DNA of 64,000 nt from Allobaculum sp. Allo2. GTDB taxonomy: Bacteria > Bacillota_I > Bacilli_A > Erysipelotrichales > Erysipelotrichaceae. This document shows, one piece after another, positions 9,433-20,091 of this stretch (its first letter is position 1; each line of letters opens with the position of its first letter). Location of the stretch: positions 1,302,001-1,366,000 of the forward strand of contig NZ_CP078088.1 of the NCBI RefSeq assembly GCF_022701175.1, read 5' to 3'. Under the pieces are notes generated by a model that worked only from the letters and a program-made list of their open reading frames with translations, was not told the origin of the DNA and made no database searches. The position numbers were made by a program, and so were the translations under genes.

Positions 9433-11850
9433 ATGAATTCCAAGACATATCCCATTATCTGCACTCGCGGCGTAGTTGTATTCCCTGGCCAGGAAATCGT
9501 CATTGACGTCGGCCGGGAATCCAGCATCCGCGCGATTGATAACGCACAGGGAAACTACAGCGGCCAGATCTGCATGTTCTCACAGATCAAGAATGATATT
9601 GACGCTCCCACCGAAGACGATATCCACAAAGTGGGTACCCTCTGCTGGATCCGTCATGCTCGTCGTTTCGACCGTTTCGTCCGCGTGAAATTTCAGGGTA
9701 TTGAACGGGTAAAGCTTGAAAGCTTTGAAGAAGGCGCCTTGTCTGATCTTTGCGAAGTCGAAGTTCTCGAATCCGAAAGAGCAGATGAAACGGAAGAAAC
9801 CGTTCTGATGCGGATGATTAAAGAGTCCCTGGAAGGGATGAAAACAGGCGAAAAGTTCATGTCCAAAGAACTCCTGCTCGACCTTTCCAAAGGAATTACG
9901 CCGGAAAATCTGACCAACAAGGCGGCCCAGATTTTCCCGCTTTCCATCGAACGGAAACAGAAGTATCTCGAAACAACCAGCATTAACGCCAGACTGTACA
10001 TGCTTAAAGAAGACATTGAGCAGGAAAAGTATCTGGCGGAAGTAGAAAAATGATCAACGAAACCGTCAAGGAACGTATTGATCAGAACCAGAAGGACTTC
10101 TTCCTTCGCGAGAAAATCGCGGCGATGCAGGAACAGCTTTCCGACGGACCGTCCATCGGCAAGGAAGGCCAGGAAATCCGCAAGCGCCTGGAAGACAATC
10201 CGTATCCGGAAAACATTCGCAAGAAAGTTCTCGAAGAACTCGACCGCTACGAAACGCTGCCGGCAGCCAGCGGCGAGACCGGCATCATCAAGACGTACAT
10301 TGACTGGCTCATGAATCTGCCCTGGTGGCAGACGACCACGGACAACGAAGACCTCGATCAGGTCGAAGCGGTCCTGGAAGAAGACCATTACGGTCTGGAA
10401 AAAGTCAAGGAACGTATTCTGGAGTATCTCGCCGTGAAGCAGAACACCCAGTCTCTGAAAGCGCCGATCCTCTGCCTCGCAGGCCCTCCTGGAGTCGGAA
10501 AGACGTCTCTGGCCAAATCGATTGCCCGCGCGCTGGGCCGTCATTTCGTCAAGATGTCCCTTGGCGGCGTGCGCGATGAAGCGGAAATCCGCGGTCATCG
10601 CCGTACGTACATCGGTGCGCTTCCTGGCCGTGTCATTGAAGGCATGAAAAAGCCGAAGTCATCAACCCGGTTTTCCTGATTGATGAAATCGACAAGATGG
10701 CTTCCGACTACAAAGGCGACCCGTCTTCGGCCATGCTGGAAGTACTGGACCCCGAACAGAACGCGCTGTTCTCCGATCACTACATCGAAGAGCCGTACGA
10801 CCTGTCCAAAGTTCTCTTTATCGCTACCGCAAACTACCTCGAAAACATCCCGGCCGCTCTGAAAGACCGTCTGGAAATCATTGAGATTTCGTCCTATACC
10901 GATGTGGAAAAATCCAGATCGCCAAGCGTCATCTCGTGCCCAGACAGCTCGAAGAAAACGGTCTGAAACCGGAACAGTTCGAAATCAGCGATGCCATGAT
11001 CCTCTATCTGATTCGCTACTACACAAGAGAAGCCGGCGTTCGTCAGCTCGAACGTACCCTCGGCTCTCTGGCCCGCAAAGCCGTCCTCGGCATTCTGCGC
11101 AAGAAATTCGACAAGGTTGTGATCGACAAGGATCTCATCCACGAATGGCTTGGCAATGAGAAAGTCGACTATGGCAAGCGCGAAGAGGAAGATCAGGTCG
11201 GCACCGTTACCGGACTGGCCTACACGTCCTTTGGCGGCGACATCCTTCAGATTGAAGCCAATAAGTTCGAAGGCAAGGGAAACCTGATCCTGACCGGACA
11301 GCTTGGCGATGTCATGAAGGAATCCGCGTCCATCGCGCTCGACTACGTGCGTGCCAATGCCGATCGCTACGGCATAGACGGAGAACTGTTCGCCAAAAAC
11401 GACATTCATCTGCACGTACCGGAAGGCGCCGTACCAAAAGACGGACCTTCGGCTGGCGTAACGATGACGACTGCTCTGACCTCGCTGATGACCGGCATCC
11501 CGGTGAAATCCAATCTGGCGATGACCGGTGAAGTGACCCTGCGCGGACACGTTCTGCCGATCGGCGGACTGAAAGAGAAATCCCTGGCCGCCTACCGCAG
11601 CGGAATTACCAGCATCCTCATTCCAAAAATGAATGAAAAGGATCTGGAAGACATTCCGGAAGAAGTGCGTAAAGCCGTAACCTTCACGCCGGTAGCTACC
11701 GTAGATGAAGTTCTCGCCAACGCGCTCACCAAACCGCTCAAGGCGAAAAAGAAAACGCGTACCCGAAAAGCCAAGACGAATCCAGAAACCGCAGCACTTC
11801 CTGCTGCAGCTGCAGGACAGCCTGCAGTTCAGGCAGGTGACGTAGCTTGA
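9433..11850 (+). CDS. lon: ATP-dependent protease Lon
   Basis: Cytosolic AAA+ serine protease that degrades damaged and regulatory proteins. The N-terminal substrate domain begins [15 protein letters not shown]. The ATPase core has Walker [12 protein letters not shown] and the sequence LIDEIDKM for Walker B, and the protease domain has the catalytic serine in [11 protein letters not shown] and lysine in [13 protein letters not shown] low-complexity Lys/Ala tail of about 35 residues ends the protein. The start is ATG 9433, nine bases after AGGAGG. Three single-A deletions break the frame (near 10047, 10649 and 10910); each is corrected by one A, for instance [19 protein letters not shown] across the second. 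The TGA stop overlaps the TTG start of engB, so the two are translationally coupled. A normal lon should be functional. Confidence 0.93.
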
Positions 11851-12458
11851 AACAGCTGAACAGCTCCTTTCTCGTCTCCGCTTCCGGCAAGGACAACTGG
11901 CCGGACAGCGATCTGCCGGAAATCGTCGTTGTCGGCCGTTCTAACGTCGGCAAGAGCAGTTTCATTAACGCGCTTACTGGTCGCAAGAAGCTGGCGTACG
12001 TCGGTTCCACCCCCGGCAAAACTCAGCTGATCAACTTCTTTGATATTGACGGACAGTGGGCGCTGGTCGATGTCCCAGGCTATGGCTATGCGAAGCTCTC
12101 ACAGGCCCAGCTGCGCCAGATGGGCAGGATGATGGACGATTACTTCGGAGAACGCAAACAGATCGCCGGCGTTGTCTGCCTGGTCGATGCCCGTCATGCG
12201 CCTAGCGCAGACGATCTGGACATGATCGACTACTTTAAGCAGACCGGCCGCAGGATCATTATCGGGGCTACCAAAATCGATAAGGTCCCTAAGACAAAAC
12301 GACAGGCCGCTCTGAAAGTCATCTCGCGCGATCTGCAGATTCCGATGAAATCCATCTATCCGATCTCTTCGGTAGAAAAGAGCGGATTTGACGAGATTTA
12401 TCAGGCGATCCTCGGCCTGCTTGGCCAGAAGGCAGAAGTAGCCGGCGAAAACGCCTAG
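11847..12458 (+). CDS. engB: Ribosome biogenesis GTP-binding protein EngB/YsxC
   Basis: An intact 203-residue small GTPase required for assembly of the large ribosomal subunit. G1 is GRSNVGKSS, the switch has STPGKTQ, G3 is DVPGYGYAK and G4 is TKIDK. Translation begins at TTG 11847, overlapping the TGA of lon; lon-engB coupling is classical in Firmicutes. Its last 78 bases and the following terminator are the left copy of a direct repeat whose degraded second copy lies after the TIR-TPR gene at 16903. Confidence 0.95.
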   Translation: MKQLNSSFLVSASGKDNWPDSDLPEIVVVGRSNVGKSSFINALTGRKKLAYVGSTPGKTQLINFFDIDGQWALVDVPGYGYAKLSQAQLRQMGRMMDDYFGERKQIAGVVCLVDARHAPSADDLDMIDYFKQTGRRIIIGATKIDKVPKTKRQAALKVISRDLQIPMKSIYPISSVEKSGFDEIYQAILGLLGQKAEVAGENA

Positions 12459-12522
12459 CTTTCCAATCCATGAAACAAGCGAACCGCACGGGAAAATGAA
12501 ATTCCCTATGCGGTTTTTTGTG
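12381..12522 (+). repeat. Left copy of the engB-tail direct repeat
   Basis: This segment covers the last 26 codons of engB, its stop and its terminator. It aligns with 16903-17046 at about 75 percent identity over about 140 bases, by hand count. Because it reads in frame with engB and has the intact stop, it is the functional copy. Confidence 0.75.
12482..12519 (+). terminator. engB terminator
   Basis: AACCGCA and GGGAA on the left pair with TTCCC and TGCGGTT on the right, followed by six T residues. The same hairpin recurs in the right repeat copy at 17009-17046. Confidence 0.8.
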
Positions 12523-12622
12523 CAGCAAACGATTAGGAACGTTACTTTTTATAACACGTTTATTGAAGAAAATAATCCATCCTGTTCCGACTGCCTTTTT
12601 CTTCTATACTCATAAATGCAGG

Positions 12623-12636
12623 GGAAAGCGCTTACA
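12623..12636. promoter_or_regulatory. Possible catabolite-responsive (cre) element
   Basis: GGAAAGCGCTTACA differs from the cre consensus TGWAARCGYTWWCA at the first position only. It lies about 160 bases before the TIR-TPR gene and just downstream of a weak TATACT box (12605-12610). If real, CcpA would couple this locus to sugar supply. One chance match of this quality in 64 kb is possible. Confidence 0.35.
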
Positions 12637-12672
12637 TTTGCGTGAACATCCAGGACGGTCATCGGTGCAATC

Positions 12673-12697
12673 CTTGAGATATCTTCCTTATCTCAAG
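12673..12697. repeat. Perfect 9-bp inverted repeat before the TIR gene
   Basis: CTTGAGATA and TATCTCAAG are separated by 7 bases (TCTTCCT). No T-run follows in either direction, so it is not an ordinary terminator. It may be an operator or a leader hairpin of the TIR-TPR gene that starts about 100 bases later. Confidence 0.5.
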
Positions 12698-12798
12698 CAA
12701 AAACAATCCTGAAAATATGAATGGATAAACACATGGCTTCAACAGGTATCGAATCAGGCTGTCCTTATTTCTGACGAACCAGAAAAGGAGGAAAGAAA

Positions 12799-15700
12799 AT
12801 GAAACTGAAAATCATAACCCCAGACAACGGAAATTTTCAAACACGACCCAAGGTGCTTCTTATCTCTTCCGAATCCGAACAGATCGACCAGCGGATTGTT
12901 CAAAGCGTATTTTCAAGAGTTTACTGCTCGATTCTGATGCTCGACGGAAACATCGAGGAAATGACTGAGACTGACATGGAACAGCTTGAAAACGTATTTC
13001 TGGCTGTCGTACCCGTTACCGCATCGCTGCTCCAGAAGCAGTCCTTCCTGAAAGACAATTTATTGCCTTTTCTTGACCGAAATAAGCTTCCTGCACTTCC
13101 CATATTAAGCGATTCGAGCCTTATTGACGACTATGCGGAAGTGTTTGGAGATCTTCAGTTTATTGAGCTGGAACCCGATCTGCTCAAGGGAAAGACGCTG
13201 GAAGGGAAAATGGAGGAATATCTGGATAAGATGTTTGTCAGTCTGGATGTTATTGAAAAGATCCAGTCTTCCTTCCGGCTTCATCTTTTTATAAGCTACC
13301 GGAAAAAAGACTGGCAGTACGCACAGAACCTCATGGGATACCTTCAGTCTCTGGAAACGTCATGGGATGTCGCGTTATGGTATGACGATTATCTGATCCC
13401 TGGTGAAGATTTTAATCAGGTGATCAAAGAGAATCTGGAAAAGAGTGAAGTTTTCACACTGCTGGTAACCCCGGCACTGGAAGAAGAAAACTATATCAGT
13501 AAACAGGAATACCCTTTGGCTCTGGATGCGAAAAACGATAATTCCAATCGAAATGGAATCAGCGGATTCAGAAAAGCTCGCCCGTCTCTATAAAGATCTT
13601 CCGGAAATTCGTTCGGTGAGTGACCCCGTTTTACGCAAACGACTGAACCGGCTTCTCCAGTCCGATACTTCATTCGATGGCAGCGATCCCTCAAAGCTTT
13701 ATTATCTCGGGCTGGCACTTCTCAAAGGAATCAATAAAAAAGAAACGGTGAAAAGGCAGAAATGCTGATCGGACAGGCTGCCGAAAAAGGCTATATTGAA
13801 GCGTTCAGAAAATTGTCGGAAATGTATTTCTCTGGCGATGGAGTCCGCCGAAATTATCGGACCGCTTTAACGTACGCTAAACGATACCTTTTCAGGTGTG
13901 CTGAACAGTTTGCGAACAGGAGGGACCAGGAGCATGCCCTGCAGCTTTACCTTGCGCTAAAGGGATACCTTCAGGATCTGATCCATCTTGGGCTGTACAA
14001 AGAAGCGGAGAAGGAAGTAAACGACTCCCTGCTTCCGATTATGCAGGCGTTAAAAGAGAGCCAGTTTGATGTATATCCTTTAACCGTTCTTCTGTTTTCC
14101 ACTCTCGGCCAGGTCAAAGAAGCGCAGGGAAAATATGAAGAAGCATTACGCGCTTACCGCTCTCTTACCAATATTCTGGCAGATCGCCTCGAAGAGAGTG
14201 TCGAACTGCTGGATGTCTACTGGAAAGCCTGGTACGACAGGATCTCCATCCTGCAAAAGCAGAATCATCTCAGTGAAGCCAGAAGAACTTTGAATGCATT
14301 CAAAAGACGCTGAACGACAGCTCTGGCGCGGATGTATACAGTACTCGATTGAAATGGGAAGCGTACTTAACGGGTCTTGAAGCGACATTGCTGTGTGAAG
14401 AAAAGGATATGGATGGGGTTTCCAATCTGCTGAAGAAAATTGAGGACATGATCCAAAACAGCACCACTGGATACGCCTTCTGCAAAGAATACTTAGAAAA
14501 ACAGATTTGATGCTGAAGGCCTGGCTGTCCAGGGAACAGGAAGACTATGTGCAGTCGGCTCGAACCTTACGACAGCTGGAAAAATTCTGCTTGACAAAGG
14601 CGCTTACCTTTCGCCGTCCGATCAAAGCAGTCTGGCTCATATATACAGGCTGATGGGCGAGAATTATATGCGCCTGAACAAACCGGCCTGTGCGCGCTCT
14701 TATTTTGAAAAAGCCATAAAAAGAATCTCTGACATTCAAAACAGGACGCGAGATGACAATCTGGAAATGATTCTTTGTTTATACGGGCTTGGAGAAAGCC
14801 ATTCTCTTACCGATTCAGAAAAACAGGCCAAAAGCTGTTATCAGATGGCCCTGCTGAAAATGCAGGACTGCACGGTAGAGAAGAACCAGCTGAACAAAGA
14901 CAAAATAGATTCGGAAAAAGTTTCCATGCGCTTTCCAGAAGCGGCAGCTTCGATTCGAAAAGCGGGTCTGTTCTTTGAACGTCAAAGGGATCCAGAACGG
15001 GCGATTCAGTTTTATAGAGAGGCTTTGAATCAGCTGAATGCCTTTCCTGCAAATTCCGATCATCCCGATTCTCTGGAAAATGTACTGGAGAGCGATATGG
15101 GACGCATCTTTTATGGCTCAGGAGACCTTGAAACGGCGCTGGGCCATTTCGAAAAAGCGTTCAGTCCGCACGGAAAGACTACGACTTGCGACGCGATGAT
15201 CTTTCGCTTCAGAATCTGTTCACAGCCTTGAGCAACGCAGCCCTATGCGCTCTGCAATCGGGCGATCACATAAGAGCTTTGAAGCATTTTGTAAGCTGGT
15301 GGAAGATTCGGTCCGTCTTGTCTGCAGAGGACTGTGCCAGTTGCGATACCCTTTTGCAGGACGAGATGATTTTGAAAAATATTGCGGATCTGTATCCTCA
15401 GCAGGAGGATGAAGAAAGCGAAGCTGTATACCGCAGGATTCTTTTAAAACGGCTCCAGAAGCTTTATAAACTGGATCCGGATCCCGATACACGCACTCGA
15501 CTGGAAAATTGCGCCATACGAATCATAACCATCTGTCAGCACCAGAATATTGCGCAGGCGGAGCCTGAACTTGAATTTCTGATTCCTAGGATTGAAGAGG
15601 ATCTGGAAGAGGAGAACTCTACGGAACTCACGCTTTTCCTTGCCATTCTGAAATATCAGTATGGACAGGTTTTATATATTCAGGACAGGGATTCTGAAGC

Positions 15701-16904
15701 GCTTCGAGTTTTATATGAGGCCAGTGCGCTGTTTGAAAAAACTTCGGACACAGCGGAATATGAGGACTATCGTTTCCGTCATTATTCTCTTCTTGTACTG
15801 GCCGGAAGAAGCTGCATGAATCTGAAGGATTATGAGCAGGCAAAAAATGTTCTGCTGGAAGATTCCGCTCTGGTAGAAAAGGATATCTTTCGTTTTTATG
15901 GACGCAGCCCGGAAAACGACGAATACACCTGGGAAAACTGCTGCATCGTGAATGGATATCTTGCGAAGGCTCTGATTCCGTTAGAAGCGTATGATCTGCT
16001 CTGTTCGAAAACACAGAGATTAATCGATCTGTTCTGCCAGATCGGAAATCTGGAGAATGAAAATGATTTTTCAGAAGTCCTTGGTTTCGTCGATACGATC
16101 GTTGATCATCTCGAATCCGCACCGCTGGAATACCAGCTCAGAGTTTCCGGGATCGGTATTGAACTGATCCTTGGAAAACTCAGGAAAGCATGGAACTCGG
16201 ATGTGTTTAAAAACTCAAACAGAGGCTTTCCTTCCCATTCAGAAAAGCAAAAGCAGCGGCATGGAAATCGGGATTGTTTGCGGTTTATCAAGAACAGATG
16301 GAGATTTTCGACAGTCTTTACGAAAGGTATGGTCTCCCTGTAATTCAGGCAGAACGGGGAAAGCCGCATATCTGGCTGGCAGCTGTTTTTACGATCTGCA
16401 CGAATTTGAAATCGCGGTCCAGATTTTCATTGAAGTTCTTGAAGGTTTTCAAAATCTGTATTTGACGGAAAACGGACTTTCAAAACAATATCTGGAAGCC
16501 TGGATGAATACGTATGACCGTCTGGGGGATATGTATTCAAGAACCGGGGAATGGCAGAATGCCGAAGCTTCTTATCATCATGCTATTCAACTGGCCAGAA
16601 AAAGCTTCAGTGCGAACATGCGGATGTTTTCGACGAGAGGGATCTAGGGATTACGGAACTTCATTATGGAATCTCGCTGGCTGAACAAAACTATGTTCAG
16701 GAAGCGCTTTCGATATTCACCAGACTGCAGCCCAGATTTCAGGCTCTGGCCGAGAGAAAGAAGCAGCGTTTATATTATCGGGATCTGGACAATCTCAATT
16801 ACTGGCTGTCCCTCATCTGTAAAAAAGCCGGACTGAGGGAGGTTTCAAATACGAAGGATCCAGTTTCGTCTGAGGATCCAAAAGCCTCTGCCTCTAAAAA
16901 ATAG
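12799..16904 (+). CDS. TIR-domain protein with Sel1/TPR repeat array
   Basis: One protein of about 1360 residues, broken by eight or more frameshifts. Residues 1-160 form an N-terminal domain (VFLAVVPVTASLLQK, LPALPILSDSSL). Residues 161-250 are a TIR domain with LHLFISYRKKDWQYAQ, the loop YDDYLIPGEDF and NYISKQEYPLAL, whose glutamate (about E237) sits where NADase TIR domains carry the catalytic residue. A Sel1-like stretch follows (AAEKGYIEAFRKLSEMYFSG), then many TPR-like helix pairs to the end, for example YEEALRAYRSLTNIL and WQNAEASYHHAIQLA. The start follows AAGGAGG. Similar long TIR-TPR proteins occur in gut Clostridia and are poorly characterised; NAD cleavage on sensing phage or another signal is inferred from bacterial TIR biology. 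The gene is flanked by two copies of the engB tail, suggesting acquisition. The high break density could be sequence error or real decay. Confidence 0.75.
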
Positions 16905-17046
16905 CGGATCTGGCGAGATGGATCAGGCGATCCCCGGTCTTCTGGGTAGGAAACCAGAAACTGCCGACGCAAACGCCAGACGCTCCATTCCATAAATCCA
17001 ATAAACCGCACAGGGAAAATAAAAGGCCTTATGCGGTTTTCTTTTG
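16903..17046 (+). pseudogene. Degraded second copy of the engB 3' end and terminator
   Basis: Starting on the last bases of the TIR-TPR stop codon, this stretch translates as SGSGEMDQAIPGLLGRK, against SGFDEIYQAILGLLGQK in engB, and then PETADANA against AEVAGENA. The stop codon is lost (AGA instead of TAG), and the AACCGCA...TGCGGTT terminator is kept. Identity to 12381-12522 is about 75 percent. No engB body is attached, so this is a displaced tail, the expected scar when a DNA segment integrates at the 3' end of a gene and supplies its own tail. Strong evidence by eye; an alignment would confirm it. Confidence 0.75.
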
Positions 17047-17319
17047 CGGGTTATAAAACGGGAAATTCCGTTTTAGAAAAAATTGGGAACGGCGTATGGG
17101 GTGTACATCCAAAATAGCGAAGACGGTGAAAATTCGCATCACGAACCTGCAGAAAACACCCCTGCCGGATGGATGAAGGCGGGGTGCTGTACAAAGGAGA
17201 CAGAAAGGATACAGATGAAGAGGTACAGATTTAGAAAGGAATGAGGAAGATAGGATCGGATGGGGCGAAATCCGGTCCGTTTATTTCCTCAGGCTCTGTC
17301 ACTTCAAGGTGCGGGCGAA
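17047..17319. other. Region between convergent TIR-TPR and PTS operons
   Basis: After the duplicated engB tail there is a small hairpin (AAAACGG/CCGTTTT, 17054-17072), the minus-strand terminator of the PTS operon (17151-17186) and an AG-rich stretch. A nine-codon frame at 17215 with an upstream AAGGAG is present, but it points into the end of the convergent dehydrogenase gene and is probably meaningless. Confidence 0.45.
17151..17186 (-). terminator. Terminator of the mannitol-type PTS operon
   Basis: On the minus strand CACCCCGCC pairs with GGCAGGGGTG (one bulge) and is followed by TTTT. It lies about 135 bases past the last gene of the operon. Confidence 0.6.
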
Positions 17320-18572
17320 TTATTCACCGAAGTGTTCCAGAAGCATTTTTCGGCTTTGGCCGACCAGAGTCCGCGGTTGGCTTTGCAGACTTTGTCGAGC
17401 TCGTAGAAGAACGGATCCTGCTTGCCGAGGCTGGCCAGATCGTCGATCGCGGTCATCGGCATGTCGATGTGGGTGTAGACGAGCTTTTTGCCGCCAGGTA
17501 TGTTTGGCAGATCCTTGGTAACGTCTACAGCGGAAGCGAGACCGCCAACGTGGGTGATCATGACCGCGGAATCGATGCGTCCGTCGGCGTTCTTTTCGAT
17601 GGCTTCTTTCATGTCATCGATGGTACCGCCGGTCGAGCCGATGATTTTGGTACGGGAGTAGTGGCTGTCGTACAGGTTGCAGGTGGCGGAGAACTTCGGA
17701 TCGGTCGGGCCGGCGAAGAGGTTCATGCAGCCGTCGTAGGCGAGCAGGCGGTTACCCATTTCGCATACAGCCCGGTTCGGAATGTAGACGAAGACATCGT
17801 CGTAGCCTTTGCCGCCGGTGATGTCGCGCAGTTCTTTTTCGGCATCTTCCATTTTGGCGGTGTTTACGTAAATGAGTTCAACGCCGTTTCTGGCAGCTTC
17901 TTCTTCGCTGATGACTTCTCTGGCACGGTGAATGCGATCATCGCTGATTTCCGTAACCACGATGCGTTTTGGCTTGTTTTCAAAGGTCAGGCCATAGGAG
18001 ATGGCGCCAAGACCCATCGGGCCGCATCCGCCAAGGATCAGGATATCGCCGCCTTCTTTCGTACCCATTACGTGCTGGTACGTGCCAGGAATCGTGTGGT
18101 AGTTGGTGTGATAGCCGCCGATGCAGCAGGAAACGGGTTCGGCTACTGAACTGGCGAAGTAGGCGTCGCCATCGTACGTCCAGAGGCATCCGGATTCAAT
18201 GATGTGGTTGGGGAAAATGCAGTATTCGGTGTCGCCGCCGCAGTAACGGTAGGAGTATCCCGGGGATTCCATCTGACCGGGGATGGCCGGCTGCTGCGCG
18301 AATTTCTGACCGGGCTTGAACTGGTTCTGCCATTTCTTGCCGACTTTCACGATGTCGCCGGCGAATTCGTGGCCGATGATGATCGGGTTGTCGTATACGT
18401 CGTTTGGTACGCGTTTATGTTTCGCACCCTGTTTTACGGTTTTCCAGGTGGACATGCAGATGGAGTCGGATACGACTTTTACCAGGATTTCGTCATCCTG
18501 AATTTCCGGCAGTTCAAATTCGTCAAGACGGATGTCGTCTACGCCATACAGGCGGATCGCTTTTGTTTTCAT
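17320..18572 (-). CDS. Zinc-type sugar-phosphate dehydrogenase (SorE-like)
   Basis: A medium-chain dehydrogenase of about 417 residues. The N-terminal catalytic domain has GHEFAGDIVKVG with the metal-binding histidine and glutamate, and the Rossmann part has GGCGPMGLGA. Several stretches (DSICMSTWKTVKQG, PGYSYRYCGG, PVSCCIGGYH) resemble the L-sorbose-1-phosphate reductase SorE of lactobacilli, as I recall it. It is the last gene of the operon, four bases after pfkB. It probably oxidises or reduces the hexitol or ketose phosphate delivered by the PTS, taking the place that mtlD holds in mtlARFD operons. A single A deletion near the end distorts the tail; corrected it ends AEKMLLEHFGE with TAA at 17320-17322. 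ATG 18572 follows GGAGAT. Confidence 0.75.
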
Positions 18573-18575
18573 GAT

Positions 18576-19499
18576 TTAGATCTCCTTCCAGGTTACTTCC
18601 TGTTTCAGTGTTTCTACGGTTGCTGCATCAGCGGGCTGCGTGCCTTCGGTCATGCAGGCGCCGGTGGACATGGCAACCGCCAGCGTGATGGTGTCTTCCA
18701 GATTCATTTCATGCTCCAGGCTGTAAGCCAGGGCAGCGACCATCGCGTCTCCAGCGCCGACGGCGGACTGGAACAGGATTTTCAGTGCCGGAGCCTGAAG
18801 CGCGCGGTCTCTGGTTACGAAGAGGCTTCCTTCAATGCCCATCGAGATAACGACCAGCTTGACGCCTTCGTTTATGAACGTTCTGGCCAGTTCGATCATG
18901 GTTTGAGCGTCCATGTCTTCTTCGCGCTTTCCAAAGTACTGGGCGAGTTCGAAGCGGTTGGGCTTGATAATGTCCGGATGGGCCTGAATCCCTTCCTTAA
19001 AGAGTCCGCCGTCCGCGTCGAGAATGACCTGCAGGCCGCTTGCGTGCGCTTTTTCGGTCAGCGTGCGGTAAATGTCTTTGGGAACGCCCGGTCCGGTGTT
19101 GCCGCAAAGAACGAGAATGCCCTCGCGATCCGAAAGCTGATCGATCAGCTTGTCGAGATCGTCTTTGGTGCACATCGGTCCGGCTTCGTTGAGCTCAGTC
19201 AGGTTCATTTGGGCGTCGAGCACTTTCAGATTGGTTCGTGTGCTGCCTTCGATCTGGACGAAGACGTGATCGATGCCGAGATCGTCGAGACGGTCTTCAA
19301 TGAACTTGCCGGCCGATCCGGCCAGAAAGCCGGTGGCAATGCTGTCCTGGCCGATCGCCTTGAGCGTCTTGGAGACATTGATGCCTTTTCCGCCTGCGTC
19401 CTGACGGACGTTCTCAAGGCGGTTGAGGCCGCCGGCGATCAGCTGCGGAACCTGTGCGGTTTTATCGATCGCCGGATTGAAGGTAACGGTGGTAATCAT
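18576..19499 (-). CDS. PfkB-family kinase, 1-phosphofructokinase type
   Basis: An intact 307-residue ribokinase-fold sugar kinase. It begins MITTVTFNPAIDKT, carries GGKGINVSKTLKAIG and ends with the GAGDAMVAAL anion-hole and catalytic aspartate motif. This pattern is that of FruK/LacC, which phosphorylate fructose-1-phosphate or tagatose-6-phosphate to the bisphosphate. Its ATG overlaps the stop of the EIIA gene by four bases. In this operon it would send the imported sugar phosphate into glycolysis as a bisphosphate. Confidence 0.85.
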   Translation of the reverse strand: MITTVTFNPAIDKTAQVPQLIAGGLNRLENVRQDAGGKGINVSKTLKAIGQDSIATGFLAGSAGKFIEDRLDDLGIDHVFVQIEGSTRTNLKVLDAQMNLTELNEAGPMCTKDDLDKLIDQLSDREGILVLCGNTGPGVPKDIYRTLTEKAHASGLQVILDADGGLFKEGIQAHPDIIKPNRFELAQYFGKREEDMDAQTMIELARTFINEGVKLVVISMGIEGSLFVTRDRALQAPALKILFQSAVGAGDAMVAALAYSLEHEMNLEDTITLAVAMSTGACMTEGTQPADAATVETLKQEVTWKEI

Positions 19500-19962
19500 G
19501 CAGCCTCCATGGTCATGATCCTGTGGATCAGATCGGGATCGCCCGCAACGACTTTTTCAACCATCTCCATGTCGCCTAAGCGCTCGGCGATGTTCTGCAG
19601 GATAGTGATGTGCTCATCGGTTGTGGCGGCGATGCCGATGACGATGCGGGCCCGGCTGCCGGCCCATTCCACACCGTCGGGATACACCTGGATGGCCAGA
19701 CCGGTTTTCTTCACGCAGTCTTTTACTTCGTATTCGCCGTGCGGAATAGCGATGTCGTTGCCAATGTAGGTGGTCAGAGAATGATCGCGGTTGAGCATGC
19801 CCTGAATGTAGCCTTCGGAAATGTAGCCGGCATCGAGCAGCATCTGGCCGACGGAGACGATGGCTTCATCGCTGGTTGCGGCTTTGCATCCGGTGCGGAT
19901 GTTTTCCTTACTGAGGATTTCGTTTTGGGTTCTTCGGCTTTTTTTCTTAAAAACAGTGCCAT
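19496..19962 (-). CDS. mtlF: PTS mannitol-type EIIA component
   Basis: A protein of about 155 residues that passes phosphate from HPr to the EIIB domains of the permease. It contains ILSKENIRTG, GMLNRDHSLTTYIGNDIAIPHG with the phosphorylated histidine, and VIGIAATTDEHITIL, all typical of MtlF. The N-terminus has a short basic lead (MALFLRKKAEEP). One A deletion near 19920 breaks the frame (adding it gives TKILSKENIRTGCKAATSDEA). It is separated from the regulator gene by about 130 bases and overlaps pfkB. Confidence 0.85.
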
Positions 19963-20091
19963 GAGAGGGCTCCTTTCTGATTCCTGTGCGGAATGTTCGA
20001 TGGATCGGTACGATCCGACAGTCTGGCTGCTGGAAAATTCAAAATATTGAGGCGTATAAAGCGGGAAAGCTTTATGCAGGACCGGCTTTTC

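Noticed and set aside
12799-16904. Cluster of many small genes instead of one TIR-TPR gene
   Set aside because: Only the first piece has a ribosome site, and the TPR-like text continues across every break in the next frame. A single long gene fits better.
17215-17244. Nine-codon leader peptide after AAGGAG
   Set aside because: It points into the 3' end of a convergent gene, with no downstream gene on the same strand that it could regulate.
18204-19769. Long plus-strand reading frame of about 520 codons opposite the dehydrogenase and pfkB genes
   Set aside because: It is the antisense shadow of two well-recognised minus-strand genes and has no family resemblance. The same holds for the 550-codon frame at 31884-33536.
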